A DNA stretch of 64,000 nucleotides. It comes from Sphagnum compactum (Eukaryota > Bryophyta > Sphagnopsida > Sphagnales). A program made the translations under genes and the position numbers. The stretch is taken from the NCBI GenBank assembly GCA_965153455.1, contig OZ234495.1, positions 10,350,875 through 10,414,874 of the forward strand, read 5' to 3'. Within the stretch, counting starts at the first letter, position 1; each line of letters opens with the position of its first letter. This document shows, piece by piece, positions 14,502 through 28,000 of this stretch. The notes under the pieces are model-generated. The model was given only the letters and a program-made list of their open reading frames with translations, was not told the origin of the DNA and did not search any database.

Positions 14502-17500
14502 TCATTCATATTCAATGGATCCCAAAATATGCGTCATAGCAATTTCAATTAACTTTAAATACTCTGGAAAGGTATGGGACAAGAGATGGAAAACATTGAT
14601 CACTTTCCACAAATGAATCAAAATATTCACAATTTGTGGATTCATCTTATTAACTACCAACGCCACCACTTCTGCCATCGCTTGAGAAGCATTTGATTTC
14701 ATGGTAAGTTTGAAGAGTCCTTGTTGTGCATCTAAATCCCAACCTAATTTACAACAATAGGTACCACTAAAGTAGATTTGCCATTTGTTTGAACTCCATA
14801 TGTGCACTCATTGCCATAAAAGTCATTCAACACCTCCAAATATCAAGGAAATATCATGTCTACATCCACTTGTAGCCAATATTGGGGATAAACAATTCCA
14901 TGGTATCTAATATTGTTTTCTCGGGAAATCGAGCATCAAGTTCTTCAATCAACTCAACAACTACCTTTGCCATTTCCAACCTCAACCCACACACCAAATT
15001 TTACAAAACTTAAATTTTTATTTAGATTTAAACCTCCACTCCCATTTAGTCAATCCTAATAGAGTAAAAAAATTAATTGATTATAAAACTAATGGAATTA
15101 AGAAAACCTCTGGATTCGTGACAACCAAATTCGTGAAGAAGATTTCTACATTAGAAACTTACATTTACATTTAGCTTTTACAAGTTGGAGAACATGAACA
15201 AAAGCAACATGTGTCACTATGAACACCACACTTGTTTTTGAACATATAGGACCCCAATGTGCCCATATTTTCTCCCCATTCAGCAAGATGGCAAGGTGCT
15301 CTATGGAATCATGGTTATAGTCTATGATCCAGTTCATGTGGAATTGTTGATGGTCACATACTATCAACCCGTTCAATGACCAAAATTCATCACCACTGAA
15401 AGTTGTGTTGCTATCACAATATAATTTGGACAACTGACCTTAACACACCTTTATCGCTACAATGAAATCAACATAAAATCATTTCACCTTTGTGCAAATT
15501 TCAACAAAAAATTAATTGTTTCCATCAATGGAAGCATAGTGGCAAGTCCAAGGAGAAGGTGCATGTTTGTGAGAAGGGTCAAATTGACCTATACATGAAC
15601 AAAAAATTCTATCAAATTGAAATATTACAAAATTAAATAAATCGATGCAATCAAGATTCTAAACATTCCTGAATTGCAATAAATTTTGGACTTCTATAAA
15701 AAAAACAAATTCCATCAAATTTTGGAGTTGCAGATTTTAGTTCTTGACATCTAGAATTTAAAGCTTTATACAAACAAACACAAGAAATCAACCCATATTC
15801 AACTTTAGACAACATCAAGTTCCAGACATGAATTGTAATTCATTCATGTAAACAATGTTTCTCAAATGACATAAGCTTTAGAGAAGGTACTTTCTCAATT
15901 TGGAATTATGCAAACTATCTCAAAATGGAATTTAGTGTAAAAATACAACATGAAAATATAGTAAACCAAACAAGGCTGAAGTTTCTTCATTCACTGACAA
16001 CTTAAATTGCCACAATTAAATTTAACAATCTAGATGAAATCAAACAAGGACCTAAATAATCATGTTGTAGAAAAGTAACACCATTTAATGAGGTTCCAAA
16101 TCATTAGTTTTTGGAAGATAAATTGATTAAATGATATAATGACAAGAATTGATAAAATGAAATTTGGTTATGCCCATTGTCATTGAAACTAACTCACAAC
16201 AAGCTTAGGGAAGATGGTAATCCAATTAGAATAGTCCAAATAATTTATCATTGTTCAACCCTAATACCTTTAGTCACCAATGTCTTAAACACTTAATAAT
16301 AAACCCCCTTGTAAAAACATTCTTACAATTCATTCTAATCCATTTAAATTCTTGACTAGAACACCAACTTTAATACTTTTTGAACCACTTAATAAATTAC
16401 ATCACAATCTGATAGCATCAAATTTTGTAACTTGAATTTCTTCTTGCCCATTTTTGCATCAAGACTAATTATCTAAAACATTCCTCCACCCATAAACAAT
16501 GAATCCACTCATGAGACTCGTAAGAGTAAAAAACATAAAAACTAGAAAGAAAATCAGAATGTAGGATCACATAAATATTGCAAATAGTGGAGAACTTAAT
16601 TACATTCACCTTGGTCATTTGTGTAGAAATTTGATTAGCTTGCATGATTGCAAGCAACGACTTGTATTTAACCATGATGATCTTTAATGGATCAAGCATG
16701 GACATCCAATGTGTCTTAACATTCTTGAATATCTTATTGCCTTTGGTTTCCTTGGCAACATCAAGTTTTTGAAACTCCAAATGCCGATTTGGAAAGTGTG
16801 AGAAATATGAATGCAGATTTCCCATGAACACTTTTAGTCGAGCAAACAAAGTCAAATTAGACAAGGATTGCACTGCAAGGTTAATCCGGTGAACCACACA
16901 ATGGACACCCATTGAAAAGGGTGCCCAAACATCCTTTATTTGCTTTATGACACCTTTTTCCCCCCCTAAAAAATAGAACCCCCATTTGCACCAAATCATA
17001 ACATCTTTTTTGTCACCTCTTCCCTTGTTAGCCCTCCACATTTCATCAATCCCACCATTATAACTTTAGTAAGATTATCGTTACCCAACCCATCCACAAC
17101 TCGTTCCACTTGAAGTAGAATTGGAATTTTAACCCAAGATTGAACCACATATGCATGAATACAAATCCACAAACCATTATCTATTGTGGTAACCTCATCA
17201 CACAAGATTACTATGAACCTAACAGTTTGGATGGCTTTGACAATGGCCTTTTGGACTTGGATATGCATGAATTCAACAAGAGCTTAGCGATTAGTGTTAG
17301 ACCAATGCATTGAGGGGTTATTTGAGACATAAAATTCTTGAAGAGTTCATACAAGGATTCATATTCCAACATTGGATGACCATGAGACAAAATATGAAAC
17401 AAAGACTTCATTTGAACAATTTTTCGATTCCCTTCCCCTGCAAGTCTATCCACTTGTGCCAAAACTCACTTTGAACCTCTCTGCATATACATTTTGTAAT

Positions 17501-17858
17501 TTTTCATGTGTGCACAATCTTTTGCAGTGTATTCTTGCCCTTTCTTGACCCATAAATTAGGCATATCCCATTGGGCAATGTGGCAGCCTTGATGTTTGGT
17601 TGATGTATCCCATTTACAACCCATGATTTTTTCTTTCCTTTCAATCAAAAAACAAACTTTGCACTTCACTAAGTTAATTAATCCATCTTGAGACACAATG
17701 CCTTTTGCCCATGGCATTATGGTTGCCCACTCAATTTGGAACTTTTCAATGCTATCATATGATGTTTCTGCTGTTTTTCCCTCAATGGACTTTTGCTTTT
17801 TGGAAGATGGGTCAGATTGAAAATCAGACATATCAACAAATAGGAAGATATTGCTCAT
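14502..17858 (-). pseudogene. hAT-superfamily transposase relic
   Basis: Several minus-strand frames in order resemble a plant hAT transposase of the kind with an N-terminal BED-like zinc finger. At 17466-17858 there is a CKVC motif followed by a KWDT...KHQGCH stretch. At 17211-17462 and 16996-17268 comes the catalytic-core segment with CDEVTTIDN and DNLTKVIM. At 16469-17041 there is MGVHCVVHRINLAVQ and NVKTHWMSML. At 15146-15433 there is a GDEFWSLNGLI segment. At 14502-14807 there is the C-terminal dimerisation-type segment with EYLKLIEIAMTHILGSIE. A further in-between piece (about 14820-14990) reads YPQYWLQVDVDM in another frame. Stops and frame changes separate every block, so no functional protein is encoded. 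About 1 kb (15434-16468) between two coding blocks has no transposase signal and may be an intron or an insertion. I could not identify terminal inverted repeats or a target-site duplication. Confidence 0.8.
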
Positions 17859-18354
17859 GGTCTTGAAACTCTTGCAACCTAATAACTATAGGAAAAAAAA
17901 AAAGGAATAGAGGGATTAAAAGTAGTAAAAGAAGGAGGAATAGTGGGATCATGCATACTAACATGACTAGGAGAAGAAATGGGATTGTCAACCAACAAAA
18001 GAAGACCTCGAACTTCAAAATTTGGAGCCAAACATTAAAGCATGCAATTGATAAACATGAAAAAATCATAACTTATAATTGTGAAAACATTTAATGAAAA
18101 GGGCTCAGAAAAATGATTTAGCTGTTTTTGGTTCCTTAACCATTCCTTGAGGTGGTTCCATTAGGAACCACCCAAGGATGGGTTCGCCCTTGAACAACCC
18201 CTAGGATTTATGGAAAACAGAAAATTCCAAACCCCTTCAAGAGGCGACTTTGACCCACTTGAGGAAATATATCATGGGTTAAACATTGTTGAATCCAAAA
18301 CTAACAACAAAGGAGATGTAAGGTGTGGGTTTTTGCTACAGTTGAAAAATGCAT

Positions 18355-18484
18355 CACTAGAAGAAAAATGAATATTAAAGATTTATCTAACGCAACTATT
18401 TTTATCTAATGCAACTAAAATTAATTGCATGAGATAAGTGTAGTTGCACTAAATAAATCATTAATAACCATTTTTCTTCTAGTG
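18355..18484. mobile_element. CACTA-like MITE with CAT duplication
   Basis: The element starts CACTAGAAGAAAAATG and ends with the exact reverse complement of that 16-mer. Similarity between the arms continues imperfectly for about 45 bp, so most of the 130 bp can fold. It is flanked by CAT on both sides (18352-18354 and 18485-18487), a 3-bp target-site duplication as expected for the CACTA superfamily, whose plant members commonly begin CACTACAAGAAAA. It encodes nothing and would need a transposase from elsewhere. Confidence 0.85.
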
Positions 18485-21400
18485 CATGTAGCCTTTCTGA
18501 CATTGAAAGGATTGGGTTTTAGATGCATTGAGCTGAAAAAATGGATAGACACAAACACAAACAAATTGAACAATTTTTAGAGGCACTTAAGAAATGGACA
18601 TACACAAACATTGAAACACATCAAACCCCCTTCAAAGATTAACAAACACAAAAAAAGACACAGTGATTAAGCCCCCTTGAAATATCAACAAATGGAGACA
18701 AAGACAGATTTAGTGACTCGGAGACATCAACAAACATAAACACATCGACGTAAATAATGAGCTTGAAAAATCAATAAACATTGATTGATGACACATTAAG
18801 CCCCCTTAGGATAATGACAAACATAGACACAAACATAGAGAAGATACACTAATTATTTGTATTGAAAAAGAAAATGTTCCAAAGTTCTAGAACTAAAACT
18901 TCCCGACCAAACATGATGCAACTTGTAAGGTAGGTCTTGCACCCATTCACTTGACGTTTATGAATTGAAAAACTTGTTAGTAGACCATTAGCTACCACCA
19001 CTGCCATTATTGTTGTTGCCTCCAACTTCCAAATCATACTTCCAACCAATCTTTAATAAACATGTTGTAGCAACTCCAAGCAAAGTAGGTACACATTCAA
19101 AGCCAAAAATGGCTCTTGTGATTAAACGCCCCATTCATCCAACCTTTTCCCCCCTCTCATTAAGCTAGGCAATGAATCTTTACGTTGGGTACAGATTTCA
19201 TGACTTGAATGTTGTAGCTCAACAAACAAACTAGCGAAAAAATTGCACCTTGGAGTGTGGACTAACCTTGAACGACACTATGCAATCCTTTTTCAGGTGT
19301 CACACTTGTGGTTTTTCTTACATTTCTTTGAAACTTAAATATAAAATGTTAATATTTCATTGAAATATCAAGAAAAGAACTCACATATAAAAAAGTTGGC
19401 ATTTTAAAAATGAAAAAAAACACATCAAAATCCTAAATATTTAATGAGTAATGGACTTTTGAATGTTGACAACAAATTCTGTCACGCTCTGCAAAATTCA
19501 TGGATATGAACTTTTACCTTACAATGTGTTACTATTATATGGTTGAAACTTTTGGATATTGTTATAATAACTTAAGGTATAATTCAAAATAACCTATTAA
19601 GGTAGTTTAAAATAACATAAGGTAACCTAAAAGTAACTTAAGGTATTTAAAACAACATGAAAATAAATCTATTTACCATAGTAAATTATAACAATGAATT
19701 ATGTCAATTAATAATGAAACATGATGTTTACATAATGACCCTATAATGAAATAACTTTAACTATAATGAAATCACTAAGGTGTAGGGAACCTATTTCACT
19801 TTTAAGGTCTCATAGTGATTTAGATTAGTAAATTGCACCTCACTTTTATACTAATGTTTGGAACACCTTTGGGGTAACCTTTTTTTTTAGCAAAAAGGTG
19901 TTAAATTTTGCCCTTTGCAACTAGTTGTGAATGCTTGGTAAAGCTAAAATTATACATGCATGTCTACTATTCTTAGGTCGATAATAAATTTTTATAGCAT
20001 AAAATGCAACAACAATACAAACAAATAAATCATTTATAAATTAATTTCATTATTATTTTTGTTATTAAATCTTCATCAAAGTTTTATTGAAGTTTTAAAA
20101 ATAACATAAAATTAATTAACAATATCTATATCTCAAAAATGAATTTTATATTGAAAAATTTAATTTATTTCAAAATTGACGTGTTTGATTTTAATCAATT
20201 CTTGCATAATTTTTCAAATCAATTTTTTAAGATTCTCGTTTTAGTAAGATTTAAAGGAATTGAAGCTAATTATTTGTATGTTTATCAAACAAACTTTGTC
20301 TTAAAAATTAGTCATATGAATTGTTTTAAATATTTCATAGTGACATGAAACCTCATGATACAAAAATGCAACTGAGAACCCAAATAAATAAGATGATAGA
20401 GAGGCATGATTAAATCAGTTACCCAACATTATATTTATAGAAGAAACCCACCAAGTAGATGGGTAGACTTCAAAATAACCCATCAATGGGATGGGTGCAC
20501 CCAAATCTACACATGCATGTCCATTAGCTTGGGGCAATAAGCATAAATTGCATCCTCAAAATATGGATGAATGTAAAAGATGTGGCATGGCATCCAACCT
20601 TTTCATCAAACACCAATAATGATGAAGTGATTGGTCAAAGTTTGTTGTAGTTGTTGCGCATCCCCATCCAATGTGGAAATTTTGCACCATTTTGCCAAAA
20701 AAAAAAGTTGCTAATTAACATACATTTTAGGTTTACCTTTACTTGGGGATTGGGGTAGGGTAGTTATTTTTTAAAAATATATTATTTCAAAATAATTATA
20801 TGGCACACACACACATTCCATGTTTTGCAAGGCATTGGTAATGATAGATTTGTTCAAGATTGGATGATTAACTATTGAATATATTTGTTTTTGGCATTTT
20901 ATTTTTCATTCATTAAACTAGTCACCTTGAATGATTGTTCTTACCATATACTCTTGCGAACTCTTTGGATTTTACAACCATGTTCCATTACAAAAATTCT
21001 TTGAATTGTATTTTTAAGGATGTTGATTAGATTAACATCCTTTCTTCTTGTTCCATTTTCCAAATTTCCCTCGTTTTGTAATGCTCTTTTTTTAATAACG
21101 TTTGCCGTTTGTTGGCTTTTGCCTACCAAGGCAAGGATATTGTGTTGATACTAGCTTAAGGGATTTTGGCCCTTCTTAGGTAGTAGGTCTATATTTTTTA
21201 TAGGAGGATTTTTGAAAGACGATATTTTGGCTTGTGTTGAAACTTGAGATATTAGTTATATAGTTATGATATCTTGAAGGATTTTGGTTTGTTTTAGAGG
21301 GTTTGCTTGAAGATTATATGTTTTTGCATTGTGAAATATTTGAATTTCCATAATTCTTGTTTTGCCTTAAGATACTTTTTTTAATGTAAAATGGCAAGGC

Positions 21401-21780
21401 CACACAGTGTGACACACCCCCTTGTACATTTAACTGCATTAAGATCGGCGGTGGTAGATTATGTAATTTTCTTGACCACGTTTATATGACATTATATTCC
21501 AATAATGATCACACACTTGTAATATAGTGAGCAAAATCTCTGTTGAACATGAATTGTTTAAAAAGAATTGTGTAGAATCTGCCGCCCCAGGGAACGGTCA
21601 GGGAACGGTCTTGGCCCTTGCCGTAAAAGGCTCGCCTGGTACTTTACCCAACAGAATGGGCAGGGCCTTGACGATTCCATAATTACAAGATAATCCTTCC
21701 TCATTTTGGATAGATGTTTGCAAACGACATCCCATTTACATCCTACTTCCCTGACGAATAGGAAACCTTCCCACCCTCAA
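18485..21780. other. AT-rich intergenic region before the gene-rich part
   Basis: No frame here resembles a known protein, and no splice-linked exons were found. Composition is AT-rich up to about 21.4 kb, then rises in G+C towards the tomosyn gene. A small tandem duplication of AGGGAACGGTC lies near 21590-21611. The last few hundred bases are probably promoter and 5' leader of the downstream gene, but no core promoter motif was convincing. Confidence 0.5.
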
Positions 21781-22016
21781 GATGTTCCCAGGATCATCCC
21801 CGCTACCACGATGTTCCCATGATGTTCTCAACGCTGCATTGCGTCTCTGTCTCTGTCTCTCTCCTCTTCACTCACGTCGTTGTTTTTTTTGCCGTGCCTT
21901 GCGCTTTTGCTTGCACACCAGTTTCATCCTCGTCATTCGTCTCTGCGTTGGCGTCGCTGCTCTTCACGATGCGCATCGTGTGAGCGAGGAGGGAAGCGCA
22001 TAAGAGTGGAGCGATC

Positions 22017-25000
22017 ATGTTTCCCAGGCGTTTCTTCCAAAAGAGCACCAGGGTTTCATCTGTTGTTGCTGAGCCGGATGTTAGCCCGGAAGTGAGGGCG
22101 GCAACAACGACGGCAACAACAACAACGTCGCCAGAGGGGCAAGACGAAGATGGGAGAGAAAAAGAAGTCGAGAAGGGCATCGGCCGTGATCAGGTCTGTT
22201 CCCTCTTCTCTTCAGCCGTGTTCTGCGTGTGTGTGCGTTTGCGCGCGCGAGATTTGAAATCCGATCTTTCAACCTCGTTGGATTTGACTCGGTATCAATC
22301 CACTATACACAGGCCGCCCCAACGTCAAATTGCAACTGCCTGCGCTGGGAGATTCGTTTTGGATTCTTTCGGGGACCTGAATGCCGGTGATGGCGTTAGA
22401 ATACAATTCAGACTGTAGTAATACTTTTTGGCATCCGGTCCTTCTGAAATCATCCTGTCACAATGAGCACATTCTCATTACAATTTACCTCAATGTGGCT
22501 CTTTCTCATGCGGGATTCCATCAAGCTCCATCTCAATGTAAATGTTTTGTTTTCAGAATGGAAGCCTTGAAGTCTTGATGTGCAATTCTGTGTGTCATAT
22601 TGATGGATTTCTTCTGGAATAGGACTACACTAATTCCCAGCTGGATTGCAAGGGTTGACCCAGCAAGAAGGAAATCAACATCTGCAAGCTCATTGTCAAA
22701 CTTCTGTGGATTTTTCAAGTTATGAGGACTGTTCTGACTAGGGAATAATATTGAAAATATATGGCCATATTGCTAAAGTGCATGATCTGGATTCTGAAAG
22801 AAAGAAAACATGGGCTTGCTATGATGAATTCCTCACCAAAGGCCTTTGATTGTTGCTTCTGAGTGGTGCTCATACCCATAATCAGGGCAAGCTTGCCAAT
22901 CATATTGAAAGATTGTACTTTGAAGAAAAATATGGTTTTTTCAACTGGTCATCCTAATCTAAAATGCCTGGCATTATTATGACAGTTGCAAGGTGTTGGT
23001 ATGTTTGCATGTGTGTGTGGTGTCAGATAGCTGTTCCAGTGGGGAGATTGAGTAAAGAAGACTTACAACCTCGCCTTAGTCTACATCAAGGCATTCCAGC
23101 AACAGCCTCTATTCTTGCCTTTGAGCCGGTTCAACGTGTGCTTGCTGTTGCCTCCTTGTATGTGATCCTAACAACCGTTGTTTATCCCTTTGCAAACAAG
23201 TCTGCTCTCTATGATGATGAACAGATCGTAGGGGGTCTATTGGTAATGCTTGTTTAGCTGATGAAACAGTCACTACAGAGGATACTGATCTTATTAATGC
23301 CTCTATATTTCTATAATTGGATCTTGCAGGGATGGACGAATTAAGCTGTTTGGTTTGCCAGGTGTGGAAATACTTTTGCAGTCACCAACACCAGCTCCCT
23401 GCAAGTTTCTCAAGGTGAGGATCTTTTGCGAAGTCATTCAGTTTCATTCTACCTCAAAGAGGGGCAGTAGATATGCATTGAGATGTTTGACATGAATCTG
23501 TGGCATTTGGATTGTGCAGTTTATGAACAATGGGGAACAGCTTGTCCAGATTACAACCCAGAACAATATTGAGGTAAAGATCTGAAATTGAGATGCAGAC
23601 AGGTCTTGGGATCCTCTTTGCTGACTTGGTCTGTTGGATCTATCTCAAACAAAGAATGGTGCCTGTTTCAAGTTTGAACATTGTAGAGATTGTGCTTGCT
23701 CCAGATATGGAATCTGGAAAAACAGGAGCTGGCATGCTCACTAAAATGGGAACATGACATCACTGCCATTGCAATGCTTCAAGGCACTCCATATATGTAC
23801 TTGTTTCTCAACTCTTATGGTTCCTTCTTGGATGCCAGCAATGTATATCATCTAGGAATGCTCTCTGACTTGTCCTAGAATAAGGTTATGTGGCCACATT
23901 GATTGAAGCAGGGAATAGTCGTTTGCTAGCAAACATGTAACATTAGCAGAATGAGTGACACATGCAGGTATATTGGAGATGAGAATGGGACTGTCAGTGT
24001 GCTACAATGTGAAGATAGTGGCCAACAAGCCACTCAAATGGCCTATTGTATTCCTGCCCACATAACATTAGGTGAGTAATTTTTCGCTTTGCTGCCCATG
24101 TGTGCTTCAATGATATCATTGGTGGTGCCAGATCGATCCTTTCTTTCCTGCTTACAGTTACTGAAGTGTGCACAGAGCTTGTTTTGTTTCTGTCATCATA
24201 GGTGGTATAGTTAAGGCTGGAAGCAGTACAGCACCTTCAGTCGTGGGCATTCTTCCCCAGCCTCATGCTGCATACAGCAGGTACAAATGACTTTTCATAC
24301 TGCAAACATCTGGCAGGTGAGGATAGTGGGGTTGGATTGATGATTTATGGGATAGAGATACAATTTAAGATACAGTGGCAGAGGTGCATGGCGCAGTATT
24401 TTCACATGCTTTTTGTAAGATCTTGTTGTAGGTCTACGGACTTTAGATGTGGTTCTGAGTTTAATTACATTGCTGTTTGCAGGGTGGTTGTTGCATATGC
24501 AAATGGCTTGATAGTCCTCTGGGGTCTTCATGAGACTCAGGTTCTGGCTGTGCGAGGTGGCACAGCTGTACAGCGTAAGCAGCTGGCAGAATACTCCACA
24601 AAGCTGGAACGAACTCGCTCAATTGCTGAGAGGGTAATGGAGCAGGCTGTCACACTAGGAGAACAATTTACATCCAGCTCCTCTTCTAAATCTTCTACTT
24701 TGGAGGAGGAAGATGAGGAGGAAAAAGAAATTTGTACCATTTGCTGGGCATGTTCAAGAGGAAACGTTTTAGCAGCAGGTTATGTGGATGGGGAAATATG
24801 GCTTTGGAGTATCCCATCGGTCTCAAAGGAAAGAGGCCAAGGGGAGCAGAATGATCCACGTCCTCCAATTTCCTCAGGAATCCCTCTTCGGAAATTAGAT
24901 TTGGCCCCTGGCAAGGCAATGAAGATGCCAGTCATTCTGTTAAGTTGGTGTGGAAGCAGTAAAACATGCAAGGGAGGAAGTGGGCGTCTTCATGTCTATG

Positions 25001-28000
25001 GTGGCCATGATTTGGGGTCACCTCAATCTCTGATGGTGGATTTTAGCTTTACACTTCATTACTTTCTATCAAATGTTATAAATTGCAAAAATGTATTGGT
25101 TTGTGTGCTTGTTTAATGAACTTTCAAGGTGTTAATACTATTGCAGATGTTTTGGCACCTTAGATCAGAGTCTTTCTGCACTATCATGATGGAAATCTAA
25201 GGGTGCTGATAACATTGATGGAAGTCCCTCAGAAATGTCCATGTCTTACTTCCAGGTGCTGTCTTTAGAAGGGGAATCGAGCGATGAGTTGAAACCACTG
25301 GAGCTTTCACTGCATGGACCATTTGCAGACATGGTGCTGCTTCCAAGTGCTGGAGGTGACCTGAATACACCAGCAGCAGCATTGCTTGTACTGACCTCAC
25401 CTGGTCTGCTTCACATTTATGATGGGGCTGGTATTGATTCATGCTTCAATGCTGCAACAGAGGATGGTTGCTCTCCTTCATCCTTGCAGCCAGTGCCCTG
25501 GCAGTCACCTACAACAGCAGAGGTTGTAGCAGTCAAGCTCATTATGGTCTCAAGGCTTGCAGCGGCTGCGAATGTGCTGATTCAGGTGATGCTTTCTGCC
25601 TACATCGAGGTTGGCCTCTGGAAACTCCTCTTTACAAAAGACTGAGTGTGATACTTACAGTAGCTTCTACCTGACAGCATCAGAAGCATCATCCTCTCAC
25701 CAAGGTTTTTGAGATAGCCACTATTATGTGTGGAGAATAGATCTGCTTGCTAACAAGTCAGTGTCAGTGGCATAACTTCTTACCAAGCTGCCTGTATCTT
25801 ACAGTTGACCCAGAACCACAAGGTTCTTCCATATGCCCTGCCAGCTGGGACCAGGTGGCCAATCACAGGAGGAATGGCAAGCAGGGTAACATCTTCAGGT
25901 GATCAAGGGGAAAAAATGAACATCCTTTTAACTGGGCACAAAACTGGAATCATCCAAGTATGGGATGCCTCATCACCAACAATACAACATATCTGTACTG
26001 TGGAAGCTCAGGTGATAAGACATAATCACATTCCCATGTCAGTGGAGTGTATATCAGGACTTTCACATAGTGATTGTGTTATGAGGGATCCTTTTGCTGA
26101 AAAATGTGTAGTGTATGCTCATTCTGATCTGTATACTGCAGAACAAGGACAATCCAGCTCCAGTTACTGTAATGGATTTCTGTGGAGAATCTGGATTACT
26201 GGCAGTAGGTGATCAACAGGGCAAGGTACCTCCTAAAATTGGATTCCTCACAAGAAGCTATCTCTGTGACAGTAATGTGGATAGTTTTCAATAATTTTCA
26301 ATAGTCTACAATGAAACGAAGAGCTTCTTTCTTCATTTGAAGTTATTATTGAAGGGTGGGTGGCCATGTAGGTACATGTTTACAGGCTCAATGCTCAAGC
26401 ACAAGAGGTCAAATGCTACAAAATCACAAGTGGAACCCCAACTGGTGTGCATCCTCTATGACCCCCTTTTGGAAGTCCATGAATATAGTAAACTTTTGTG
26501 GGGCAGATGCGTTCCTGCTGTTAGCACTAAAATATCTTGGGTGTGGATGTCTGTATTCTATCATCCTTTGAGCAATGAAGGGAACCACAACTTTTCAGTC
26601 TTGTGCTGTTTCTTGCAGAGGAAGTTTTCAACACCGCTGCTGGCTTTCAGTGCATGGCTGCTTTGACTGTGCATCTAGCAGCAATACAAACTGTTGTGGT
26701 CACTCATGATCCAGCCCGCCTAGCTGTAGGTGATGATAGTGGTATGGTAAGTTTGGGTCCCTTCTGTGTTCATCATAGTGAAAGAGAGATATTTGCAAGC
26801 AATCTAGTGTTGTAACCAGTACTTTGCTGCATAGAATCTGCCCAAAGATGTCTGTCAGGCTATGTTGTTCAATTTGACCACAGAACTGTGGCTACACAGC
26901 TGCCCATCACCCTGAGGTAAATAAAAGGACTTGTATGTTTCAACATTAGATGTTGACCTGTGACCCTGTGCAGGTTTCACTGCTGGATTTGGGAACATGC
27001 TCTCTTCTATTCTATTGCAATTTTTTTGAGAGCAACTTAAGCATTACAAGTCTGGTGGTTACGAGTACTCAGTCATCAAATGAATCGATGCATACCACTT
27101 CACCACCTTCTTCACCTTCCACCTCTCAGAAACAGCCAATCCCTCCAAGCTTTACGACAATGGTCTATGCAGCCAACAAGAATGGGGCTGTTGTGGTTTT
27201 GGATGGCAGCACGGGTGGACACCTGGCAGGTCCTCTGCAACCCCAGAATTCATCAGTTACAGTGTCTATGCACATTCTAGGTGGGTCATCTTCTTTTATC
27301 ATATAACAACTGAGTTTTGCTGCTTAAGCAATCACATGTGTTTTAACCATTGCTGATGGTGTCAATGATGCTTCCTCCAAATGCAGACAGCTACCTAAAT
27401 CTATAATGACAGTCCCTGATTTGCTAACTGATGTGGATGATCACAGATGCTTCAGGTGCTGTTATGCAAGTGGTGTCATGCAAAGAGCATGCAGAAGAGG
27501 ATCAAAGCAAACCACAATTGGTCCCAGTAGGCACAGACGATTTGTATTTGCTAATTTGTTCTGAGAAGAGTTTGCGCCTTTACTCTTCTTCTGCTGTGAT
27601 GCAGGTGACCTCTTTGGTTCATGATCTTGTCTTTGGTATTCAGCTTCTTCATGTTACCATACACTCTCTGCTTTGCCTCTCTCACTTTCTTTGGGTCCTA
27701 CAAGCATTAGGACTGCTCCAGGGCCAGTGTGTACACTGTTTCTACCCTCAGGATTCTATTCTTGTGCTCTTCTCAGGAGATAAATTGCCTCAGCATTCTG
27801 ACATCTTGATCTTCTCTCCTTCCTGAGTTTTGAGACAGTGAGGCATTGTCATGGATTTAGACTACAGCAGCTTTGATTTTGGTTAGCAGGGGTATGGTGA
27901 CACTCTTCAAGAAGTGGAGCTGCAGACACCCTGCTGTTGGGCTGCCACATTTAAGGTCCCCAGTACAAATGCTTCTGGCCTCGTCCTCCTAAACCAGTCT

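Noticed and set aside
18150-18176. Palindrome GGTGGTTCC-ATTA-GGAACCACC as a terminus of the hAT relic
   Set aside because: The 9-bp arms are perfect, but there is no matching inverted copy at the other end of the relic and no 8-bp duplication, so it is just a small hairpin.
21782-22003. 73-residue frame upstream of the tomosyn start as a separate gene
   Set aside because: It has no domain and no splice continuation. At most it is an upstream open reading frame in the 5' leader.
21872-22272. Minus-strand frames over tomosyn exon 1
   Set aside because: They are antisense shadows of the low-complexity Thr/Glu-rich first exon.
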